Source: DAIOEK01 sp963721445
Lineage (GTDB): Bacteria; Chloroflexota; Anaerolineae; Anaerolineales; Anaerolineaceae
Length of the DNA stretch: 64,000 nt
Direction of reading: 5' to 3'
Assembly (NCBI GenBank): GCA_963721445.1
Contig: CAVRIZ010000005.1
Location: forward strand, 248,001-312,000
The notes under the pieces were generated by a model. It worked only from the letters and a program-made list of their open reading frames with translations. It did no database searches and was not told the origin of the DNA. This document shows positions 28,928 to 36,153 of this stretch, in pieces; the stretch's first letter is position 1; each line of letters begins with the position of its first letter. A program made the position numbers and the translations under genes.

Positions 28928-30853
28928 ATGAAATACCTTCGGAAAATTCGGATCCCTAAACTGGACAAAAAAACCACCATCCTGTTCGGGATCACCGGGG
29001 CTCTTCTCCTCATTAATTTGATCGCCTTATTTGGATTTATTCTTCCGGCGGCAAAGAATACAAATAACGAACAACTTCAGAAACCAACCGATCAATCTCC
29101 GGCTGCCATATCACCCTTAGAAGAATACTGTTACGCCATCACCCGGTCAGTCAGCCGCTGTCAGGGATGATTTACCTGACTTGTTGGCAGGATCTTCAGT
29201 GAGGCAGGGAACCGTGGTATTTTCGATGGTTGAGAATGGGTACAGCCATTTATTCGCATTCTCTCCAGGCGACCCGACCTTATTGCGATTGACTGCCAAC
29301 GCCTGGGATGACGAAACTCCTTCCATTAGTCCAGATGGTACTCAAATTGCGCTATAGCTCACGGAGGAATGGTTATTGGGATATCTACGTCCTGAATCTG
29401 CTTGACGGAGGAGATCCATCCAATCACGGATTCTCCTGAATATAATTCATCTCCTTCGTGGGCACCCGATGGGAAAAGGATCGTTTTCCAGTCGTACATC
29501 CAGGAAAATATGGAGATCGTAATCGCTGATATTTCCAGTGAGCCGATTTCAACCACCCAGATCACCTTTAACAAAGCAGAAGATTACGATCCAGACTGGT
29601 CACCACGTGAGGATCTGATTGTTTTTATATCGACTGATGGGACTCAGCCATCCTTGTGGAAAGCGAACATCGGTAATAATGCCATCCAGGTACAACCATT
29701 AAAAGTAATTCCCGGCGACAATCCACGTCATCCAGTCTGGTCTCTTGACGGTGCTAATCTTGCCTGGAGTGCTCTAGAAGAGAACCGCCGGACATTATTC
29801 ACCTGGAATGCAACTGAACCAAATAAATCACCTTCAGCGGTGGTGGAAGGGGACTATCCCGCCTGGAGTCCGGATGGAGAGGTATTGTTCAGTTCAAATC
29901 CGCAACCAAACCAGGACTATCTGGCTGCATATAGTCTTCCATTCGCCAACCTGGTCTATCCAGTCACACCAACTCAGGGGAGTATCACTGGGATTGATTG
30001 GAACCCATCCATTTTACCTGCTGAATTACCCGACTGGATAAAGAACCTCCAGAATAAATCAATTCAGCCCCTTTTTCAAATCGCAATTACTCCACCTCCC
30101 GAAAATCTTCCAAATCGATATCAGTTGATTCCGCTGGACGGGGTAATTGCTCCGAATCCGGTTTTACATGATCTGACCGATGAATCGTTTCGGGCTCTTC
30201 GGGAACGACTCAAACAGGAATCTGGTTGGGATGTGGCCGCAAATCTCGAACAGGCTTACTTACCGCTCTCTGAAATATCTGGACCGGATCTGGAAGAAAA
30301 CTGGCTATATACAGGAAGGGCTTTCAGTCTCAATTACATTCCTATGAACGTCAATTGGATGTTTATTACCCGGGAAGACTTCGGGAATCAAACCTATTTC
30401 CGGATGTATGTCCGTCCACTCTACCAGGATGGATCGATGGGTTCCCCTGTTATTACAAAAGCCTGGGATATAAACGCCAGGTTTAACAACGATCCGTCTT
30501 CTTATGAGCATGGCGGAAAAGAATCAGCAGGATATCCGACCGGATACTGGGTCGACGTTACAGATCTGGCACAAAGATATGGGTGGGGAAGGCAACCAGC
30601 AACGCCGAATTGGATGACCTATTTCCAAGGTGCGCGATTTAATCTTTTTGTCAATAAAGACAGCCTTAGCTGGCGAGATGCCATGTTGGAACTCTACCCG
30701 GAGCAGGTTTTTATTACACCAACAGCCCAGACTGCTCCCACCCAAACCCTTACTCCAACCATCAAACTTTTCAGGACGAAAACACCTACCCAGACTTTGA
30801 CTCCTTCTTTGACTCCTACAAACCGGCCAACCTGGACCCCTGTACCGGATTGA
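28928..30853 (+). CDS. TolB-like WD40/PD40 beta-propeller protein, at least three frame breaks
   Basis: The protein reads on from MKYLRKIRIPKLDKKT and a single helix (TTILFGITGALLLINLIALF). It must be stitched across breaks near 29145, 29355 and 29410. Stitched, it contains TolB-type blades: LTANAWDDETPSISPDGTQIA, SSRRNGYWDIYVLNLLDGG, ITDSPEYNSSPSWAPDGKRI, YDPDWSPREDLIVFISTDG and DYPAWSPDGEVLFSSNP. After residue about 300 comes a further domain of unknown type (LRERLKQESGWDVAANLEQAY and so on) and a Thr/Pro-rich tail. It is an anchored extracytoplasmic propeller, probably a binding or scaffold module. It stops 4 bases before the next M23 lipoprotein gene. Confidence 0.75.
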
Positions 30854-30857
30854 TCCT

Positions 30858-32027
30858 ATGGCACATCAACCTACTCGCGGATGGGTTTTTTATTTCGGTC
30901 TGTTGATCATATTCAGCGGAATTCTGTCTGGGTGCGGTGAGTCCACAACAAATCTGAATAAACAAACCGAGCTCTTGCACCAGAGCCGCTTGCAGACAGC
31001 GGTGGCGGGGACAATTATCGCTCTTACTCCCAAGCCACCCACCCAGGAACAGTCACTATCACCAACAGAGATTCCAGTAACCGTTACCCCCGCACCCACC
31101 CAGGTCTTTGTTCCACAACCCACCGTGGACGCTTTAGTCATTGCAATCCCTACCCCGGGACCTTTGCCTGTTTCTGCCTGGAGACCGCCTTTATACCCGG
31201 TTCCCTGGGCGCTCAGTGAGATCGACCACTTTTATTTACAACGTCCTATCGCCGTGGACACGATCAATTGGCCGGTCGCGGATTACCGATATGGTGGGAT
31301 CATCTTTGGTCCGAGTGTGGTTCATACCGGTGTGGATATTGATGCACCGCCCAAAACACCAATTCTCGCCGCAGCCGACGGGAAGGTGATCTGGTCTGGC
31401 AATGGGTTATTGTCCGGAGTGGAAGGCGCACGGGATGATTACGGTTTGGCAATTGCGATCGAGCATGATTTTGGTTTCGAAGGACAGAGACTTTATACTA
31501 TCTATGCGCATATGAGTGAGGTTTTTGCAGTTGATAATCAAATCGTGAAAGCTGGAGATAAGATCGGTCAGGTGGGTAACACCGGCGAAACGACTGGCCC
31601 GCACCTTCACTTTGAAGTCAGGTTGGGGAAAAACTTATTTGCTAACACGCGCAATCCAGAACTCTGGATAGCTCCTCCCCAGGGATGGGGCGTCGTGGTC
31701 GGAAGGATCATGGACGAAAAGGGTAAACCACTCACCCATATCCCCGTTCATATTGTAAACAAAGACACGGGGCAGGAATGGGAAGCGCGAACATACGGAG
31801 ATAAGAATATCAATGCCGATGAACATTACCGGGAAAATCTGGTATTGAGTGACCTCCCTGCGGGAAATTACTTAATTTGGATTGACTTTGCAAACACTCC
31901 CAAGTACTATAAATTTGTTATCAATCCGGGAGCAATCACGTTTGTAACCTATTGGGGACAGGATGGGTTTCAGGCTCACCCGACGCCTACACCCTCTATC
32001 GGTTTTCTGCCTGATGGAACACCTTGA
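30858..32027 (+). CDS. M23-family peptidase lipoprotein with C-terminal beta-sandwich
   Basis: This 389-residue lipoprotein has lipobox ILSGC (Cys26) and a Thr/Pro linker. The M23 domain is centred on VVHTGVDIDAPPKTPILAAADGKV (His and Asp ligands), YTIYAHMSEVF and GPHLHFEVRLG (HxH), with the usual GDKIGQVGNTGETTG approach loop. About 110 C-terminal residues (GVVVGRIMDEKGKPLTHIPVHIVN and so on) resemble a carboxypeptidase-regulatory/CNA-B-like sandwich. It probably trims peptidoglycan cross-links. Its stop codon overlaps the -35 box of the recA promoter. Confidence 0.88.
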   Translation: MAHQPTRGWVFYFGLLIIFSGILSGCGESTTNLNKQTELLHQSRLQTAVAGTIIALTPKPPTQEQSLSPTEIPVTVTPAPTQVFVPQPTVDALVIAIPTPGPLPVSAWRPPLYPVPWALSEIDHFYLQRPIAVDTINWPVADYRYGGIIFGPSVVHTGVDIDAPPKTPILAAADGKVIWSGNGLLSGVEGARDDYGLAIAIEHDFGFEGQRLYTIYAHMSEVFAVDNQIVKAGDKIGQVGNTGETTGPHLHFEVRLGKNLFANTRNPELWIAPPQGWGVVVGRIMDEKGKPLTHIPVHIVNKDTGQEWEARTYGDKNINADEHYRENLVLSDLPAGNYLIWIDFANTPKYYKFVINPGAITFVTYWGQDGFQAHPTPTPSIGFLPDGTP

Positions 32028-32051
32028 CCTATCGAACACTTGTGCTACAAT
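32024..32051 (+). promoter_or_regulatory. recA promoter with LexA-like box in the spacer
   Basis: TTGACC (32024-32029), a 16 bp spacer and TACAAT (32046-32051) form a promoter 44 bp before the recA ATG. The spacer carries CGAACACTTGTGCT (32033-32046), which resembles the Gram-positive SOS box CGAACnnnnGTTCG with mismatches in the right half. Confidence 0.5.
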
Positions 32052-32094
32052 TGAATAGATTCCAGTACTAATACTAGCCTTCCTGGAGCATGCC

Positions 32095-33180
32095 ATGGCG
32101 AAAAAGATAATTAATCCACCTCTACCTGAGCAAAGATCCAATTCTGAAGAAGGAAAGCGTGCAGTCCTTGATAGAGCGCTGACCGAGATCGTCAAACGGT
32201 ACGGCGAGGGATCTATCATGCGATTGGGCGAAGCCCATCACATGACAGTCGAATCGATTCCGACCGGATCGCTTTCCCTTGATATCGCTCTTGGGATTGG
32301 CGGGATTCCACGCGGTAGGATCACAGAAATCTTTGGGCCAGAATCCTCGGGAAAAACGACTGTCTGTCAGCATATTGTCGCAGAGGCGCAAAAGTTGGGC
32401 GGTACTGCCGCCTTCGTGGACATGGAGCACGCGTTGGATCCAGCGTACGCAGCAAAATGTGGCGTCAATGTAGACAGCTTATTGATCTCACAACCTGATA
32501 CTGGTGAACAAGCATTGGAAATTACCGAGACACTGGTTCGATCTGGAGCCCTGGATCTCGTCGTCATTGACTCAGTCGCTGCGCTTGTCCCCCGAGCGGA
32601 AATCGAAGGTGACATGGGCGACGCCAGCATGGGCATGCAAGCCAGGTTGATGTCTCAAGCGTTACGCAAACTCTCCGGGGTGATCAATCAGACCAAAACC
32701 GCAGTCGTCTTTACCAATCAATTACGCCAAAAGATCGGGATCATGTTTGGCAATCCGGAAACCACCCCGGGTGGTTTGGCGCTCAAATTCTACGCTTCCG
32801 TTCGTCTTGACACCCGCCGAATTCAATCGATTAAATCGGGGGCTGAAATCACCGGTAGCCGGGTTCGCGTTCGGGTGGTGAAAAACAAAGTGGCGCCGCC
32901 CTTCCGAACGGCTGAATTTGACATCATGTACAACGAAGGAATATCAAAAGTCGGAGATATCATCGACCTGGCTACGCAATTGGAGATCATTGCCAAGCGC
33001 GGTGCGTTCTTCTCTTATGGAGATATTCGCCTGGGTCAAGGCCGGGAAAATGCCAAAGACTTTTTACATCAGAATGATGAGTTAGCTAAAGAGATTGAGC
33101 TTGCCGTCCGTGAGCGAGCACTAGGTGGAGACCTTCCGTTACCATTCTCCACGACTGAAGACAGTTCATCCGAAGAATGA
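32095..33180 (+). CDS. recA: Recombinase RecA
   Basis: This 361-residue RecA has Walker A GPESSGKTT, AFVDMEHALDPAYA, Walker B LVVIDSVAAL, L1 around EGDMGDASMGMQARLMSQ and the L2/box FTNQLRQKIG. The acidic C-terminus is short (STTEDSSSEE). It performs strand exchange, SOS co-protease action and, with DprA encoded at 20 kb, transformation. The ATG at 32095 follows a GGAG site. The stop codon TGA overlaps the ATG of the following lipoprotein gene (ATGA), an unusual coupling for recA. Confidence 0.97.
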   Translation: MAKKIINPPLPEQRSNSEEGKRAVLDRALTEIVKRYGEGSIMRLGEAHHMTVESIPTGSLSLDIALGIGGIPRGRITEIFGPESSGKTTVCQHIVAEAQKLGGTAAFVDMEHALDPAYAAKCGVNVDSLLISQPDTGEQALEITETLVRSGALDLVVIDSVAALVPRAEIEGDMGDASMGMQARLMSQALRKLSGVINQTKTAVVFTNQLRQKIGIMFGNPETTPGGLALKFYASVRLDTRRIQSIKSGAEITGSRVRVRVVKNKVAPPFRTAEFDIMYNEGISKVGDIIDLATQLEIIAKRGAFFSYGDIRLGQGRENAKDFLHQNDELAKEIELAVRERALGGDLPLPFSTTEDSSSEE

Positions 33181-33704
33181 AGTCCGCGCAAGTGTCGATA
33201 CGTTTCTGGTACAAATATATCCTGTTATTCTTTGCTCCAGGATTAATGATCGCATCCTGCTCCCGAGCAACCACGACCAGTGGTGGAACCAGTTTTATTC
33301 CACCGACAGTCGCTCCGGTCGCGACCAGCACATCAACACCCGCTTCCACCCCAACCCGTGCGGTCGATTGCACCGATACACTTTCCTTTGAGAGCGACAT
33401 TACCATTCCTGATGGAACTGAAGTAAAACCGGGACAGGAATTGGATAAGCGCTGGCAGGTTCGAAACAATGGCAGTTGCGATTGGAATGAAAAGTATAGT
33501 ATCCATTTGATCGCAGGAAAGTCACTCGGCAGTCCTTCGGTCCAGTCATTATTCCCGGCACGATCCGGCAGTGCAGCCGTCATCCGGATGCTGCTTACCG
33601 CTCCGTCTCAGGCAGGCACTTATCGGTCAGCCTGGCAGGCTTATAACCTCGCTGACCAGCCATTCGGAGATCCCTTTTATATAGAAGTAGTGGTCAAAGA
33701 GTAG
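33177..33704 (+). CDS. Lipoprotein with Nbr1/FW Ig-like domain
   Basis: This 175-residue lipoprotein has lipobox MIASC and a Thr/Ser/Pro linker, then a single Nbr1-type (FW) Ig-like domain: FESDITIPDGTEVKPGQELD, KRWQVRNNGSCDWNEKYSIH, PSQAGTYRSAWQAYNLADQP and a closing FGDPFYIEVVV. The WxxxNxGxCxW core is the family hallmark. In eukaryotic Nbr1 this fold binds proteins; the bacterial role is unknown. The ATG overlaps the recA TGA by 4 bases, so translation is probably coupled. A second FW lipoprotein lies at 56.3 kb. Confidence 0.87.
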   Translation: MKSAQVSIRFWYKYILLFFAPGLMIASCSRATTTSGGTSFIPPTVAPVATSTSTPASTPTRAVDCTDTLSFESDITIPDGTEVKPGQELDKRWQVRNNGSCDWNEKYSIHLIAGKSLGSPSVQSLFPARSGSAAVIRMLLTAPSQAGTYRSAWQAYNLADQPFGDPFYIEVVVKE

Positions 33705-33707
33705 AAC

Positions 33708-33737
33708 AAAAAAACCTCCCGGGTGGGAGGTTTTTTT
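33708..33737. terminator. Bidirectional terminator between FW lipoprotein and ahcY
   Basis: ACCTCCC-GGGT-GGGAGGT (33714-33731) is preceded by seven A and followed by a T run, so it serves both the plus-strand recA transcript and the minus-strand ahcY transcript. Confidence 0.9.
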
Positions 33738-33753
33738 CATTGAAAGGATAGAT

Positions 33754-35013
33754 TTAAGTGCCTTCTTCCCACGAATTCAGGTATTTAACCTGCTCGGTGG
33801 TAAGAATGTCAATTTGAACTCCCATCGCCGCTAACTTAAGTCTGGCGATTTCTTTGTCGATATCTTCAGGAACTGAATACACTTTCTTTTCCAACTTCAT
33901 CGCATTCTTGAGCATATATTCAGCCGACAGAGCCTGATTTGCGAAGGACATATCCATCACTGATGCGGGGTGACCTTCTGCGGACGCCAGATTGATCAAG
34001 CGGCCTTCTCCCAGAATGTGTAACAACCGTCCATCTTTGAGCTCATATCGCTCTACAAATGGACGAACCAAACTCTTATGGACTGCCATCGCTTCCAGGG
34101 CAGGAATATTGATCTCAACGTTGAAGTGACCGGAATTGGAGATGATCGCGCCATCTTTCATTACTTCAAAATCTTCCTTGTCGATGACGTTCAAGTCACC
34201 GGTCACAGTACAGAAGATATCTCCGATCCGGGCCGCATCCTGCATTGGCATGACCCGGAAACCATCCATGACCGCCTCAAGTGCAGGTAACGGATTTATT
34301 TCGGTAACGATCACATTCGCGCCCATGCCCCTCGCCCAACTCGCCAATCCACGACCACACCATCCATAACCAGCCACGACAAAATTCTTTCCAGCGAGCA
34401 GGATGTTGGTTGCCCGGATGATTCCGTCAATTGTCGATTGACCGGTTCCATAGCGGTTGTCAAAGAAATGTTTGGTCGTCGCATCATTTACGGCGATCAC
34501 AGGAAAATTCAGGGCATTGTCCGCTGCCATTGCGCGTAATCGGATAACGCCTGTGGTTGTCTCTTCTGTTCCGCCAACGACACCCGGGAGTAATTCACGG
34601 CGGTCCTTATGAAGTGTGCCGACGAGGTCCGCGCCATCATCCATGGTGACATGTGGTTTATGGTCAAGGGCAGCATTCAGGTGTTTGTAGTAGGTAACAT
34701 TGTCTTCGCCTTTGATGGCGAAGACTGGAATTTCATCATGGTGAACCAGGGAAGCAGCCACATCGTCCTGGGTTGAGAGTGGGTTGGACGCTGTTAACAC
34801 CACATCCGCGCCACCCGATTGCAGCGTTCGCATCAGGTTTGCTGTTTCGGCGGTCACATGCAGGCAGGCAGCCATTCGAATCCCTTTGAATGGTTTCTCC
34901 TTCTCAAATCGTTCTTTTATCTGTCTCAGCACTGGCATTTCGCGTTCCGCCCAATCAATTCGACGGCGTCCGCCTTCGGCCAAGCTTTTGTCTTTAATAT
35001 GATGTTCTGTCAT
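33754..35013 (-). CDS. ahcY: Adenosylhomocysteinase
   Basis: This 419-residue enzyme splits S-adenosylhomocysteine into adenosine and homocysteine. The substrate-side block reads AACLHVTAETANLMRTL, followed by NDATTKHFFDNRYGTGQST and the NAD-binding VVAGYGWCGRGLASWARGMG. HFNVEI and GEGRLINLASAEGHP are typical. It lacks the roughly 40-residue insert of eukaryotic enzymes, as in archaeal and Thermotoga proteins. It follows an adenosine-kinase-like gene by 25 bp. The pair would remove both the inhibitor SAH and the adenosine released. Confidence 0.95.
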   Translation of the reverse strand: MTEHHIKDKSLAEGGRRRIDWAEREMPVLRQIKERFEKEKPFKGIRMAACLHVTAETANLMRTLQSGGADVVLTASNPLSTQDDVAASLVHHDEIPVFAIKGEDNVTYYKHLNAALDHKPHVTMDDGADLVGTLHKDRRELLPGVVGGTEETTTGVIRLRAMAADNALNFPVIAVNDATTKHFFDNRYGTGQSTIDGIIRATNILLAGKNFVVAGYGWCGRGLASWARGMGANVIVTEINPLPALEAVMDGFRVMPMQDAARIGDIFCTVTGDLNVIDKEDFEVMKDGAIISNSGHFNVEINIPALEAMAVHKSLVRPFVERYELKDGRLLHILGEGRLINLASAEGHPASVMDMSFANQALSAEYMLKNAMKLEKKVYSVPEDIDKEIARLKLAAMGVQIDILTTEQVKYLNSWEEGT

Positions 35014-35038
35014 TTTTTCGTCTCCAAATGGGAATTTG

Positions 35039-35998
35039 CTATTTCAATAGACAATCCAGTTTCCCGTGGTCATCAAAGACTTGACGGAATCTGGAAATAA
35101 ATTGTGCAGGAGTATAGTGGTGGTTCTGGGTTCCTTTTTCTTCGAGACAATAAGTGGCAGCCAGCGAACCCATCTGACCACAGGTCACCCAATCAAAACC
35201 GCAACGGTATCCGGTCAGGAAACCACCCCGGAAGGCGTCGCCTACTCCAGTCGGATCTCCAATCCGATCTTGTGGGAACACTGGAATCCGATGCTCCTCA
35301 CCATCCGCATAGACAATTGAACCTTTATCACCAAGTGTCACCACTAGATAATCTACCCGATCAAGGATCTCTTGGGTGGAAAGTCCCGTAGCGCGTTTCA
35401 GTAATTCATATTCGTAGTCATTCACGAAAACGGAATGCGCACCGGTAACACCTTCCAACAAGGTTTCTCCATCCATACGAACGATCTGCTGGGAAGGATC
35501 ATATATATATGGAATCCCCAATTGTATGCATTCTCGCGGATAGAGTTCCATCGCTTCCGGCGCATTGGGAGAGATCACAACCAGATCTGGTTTATCTCCC
35601 GGCAGATCAGCTATTTTTAGCGATCCGGCGTCTGCCATGGCGCCAGTATAAAAACTGGCAATCTGTGCATTGGAAAGATCGGTATTCGCAAAAAATGAGG
35701 CTGTATACTTCCCGGGGATTACTTTAACCCCGGAGGTGTCGATGTTGTTTTGTTCCAGCCATTCGCGGTATTCGGCGAAATCTTCCCCTACTGTCGCCAT
35801 CAAGACAGGACGTTCGCCGAACAAGGACATTGTGTAGGCAATATTTGGTGCGATCCCTCCGCGTTGTTTGATCATCGCATCCACCAGAAATGAGAGGGAG
35901 ATGGAGTCTAGACGGTCTGGCAAGATGTGGTCTTTAAAGTATCCCGGGAAGGACATCAAATAATCGTAAGCTACTGAACCGGTACATACAATTCGCAT
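35039..35998 (-). CDS. PfkB-family kinase, probable adenosine kinase
   Basis: This ribokinase/PfkB-fold enzyme has 319 residues. The start at 35998 (MRIVCTGSVAYDYLMSFPG) fits the family's first strand better than the in-frame codon 36 bases upstream. Motif 1 region is QRGGIAPNIAYTMSLFG. Motif 2 is GDPTGVGDAFRGGFLTGYR with the catalytic Asp in GVGD. The ATP-side block is DYLVVTLGDKGSIV. Position directly upstream of ahcY suggests adenosine as substrate, completing SAH salvage, but ribokinase-like specificity cannot be excluded from sequence. Confidence 0.82.
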   Translation of the reverse strand: MRIVCTGSVAYDYLMSFPGYFKDHILPDRLDSISLSFLVDAMIKQRGGIAPNIAYTMSLFGERPVLMATVGEDFAEYREWLEQNNIDTSGVKVIPGKYTASFFANTDLSNAQIASFYTGAMADAGSLKIADLPGDKPDLVVISPNAPEAMELYPRECIQLGIPYIYDPSQQIVRMDGETLLEGVTGAHSVFVNDYEYELLKRATGLSTQEILDRVDYLVVTLGDKGSIVYADGEEHRIPVFPQDRIGDPTGVGDAFRGGFLTGYRCGFDWVTCGQMGSLAATYCLEEKGTQNHHYTPAQFISRFRQVFDDHGKLDCLLK

Positions 35999-36036
35999 GA
36001 AAGAAATTGCTCCAATATTGGGATTGGATAACATCG

Positions 36037-36060
36037 AAAAACGCCCTCGACGGAAGGCGT
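36037..36060 (-). terminator. Promoter-proximal hairpin with U run ahead of the adenosine kinase gene
   Basis: On the minus strand ACGCC-TTCCGTCGAG-GGCGT is followed by TTTT(C). It lies directly after the predicted start of transcription (about 36064) and some 40 nt before the kinase ATG at 35998. It looks like an intrinsic terminator within the leader and so may be an attenuator. The stem has only five pairs, so the call is tentative. Confidence 0.45.
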
Positions 36061-36070
36061 CTCAATTTTT

Positions 36071-36099
36071 AGTTTATCATGGGATGGGATGGGTGTCAA
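36071..36099 (-). promoter_or_regulatory. Promoter of the kinase-ahcY operon
   Basis: TTGACA (36094-36099 on the minus strand), a 17 bp spacer and TAAACT (36071-36076). The expected start is near 36064. The -35 region is the left arm of an inverted repeat GGGTGTCAA...TTGACACCC, whose right arm is the -35 of the divergent gene. Confidence 0.6.
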
Positions 36100-36118
36100 A
36101 GTTTCCATCCCTTCGCTA

Positions 36119-36147
36119 TTGACACCCCACTGGTACTACATTATAAA
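36119..36147 (+). promoter_or_regulatory. Promoter of the lytic transglycosylase gene, leaderless
   Basis: TTGACA (36119-36124), a 17 bp spacer and TATAAA (36142-36147). Initiation 7 nt downstream falls on the A of the ATG at 36154, and no ribosome binding site precedes that ATG, so the mRNA should be leaderless. Confidence 0.65.
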
Positions 36148-36153
36148 AAACAC

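Noticed and set aside
35998..36064. SAH or SAM riboswitch ahead of the kinase-ahcY genes
   Set aside because: The leader is too short and lacks the conserved core motifs; only a simple terminator-like hairpin is visible.
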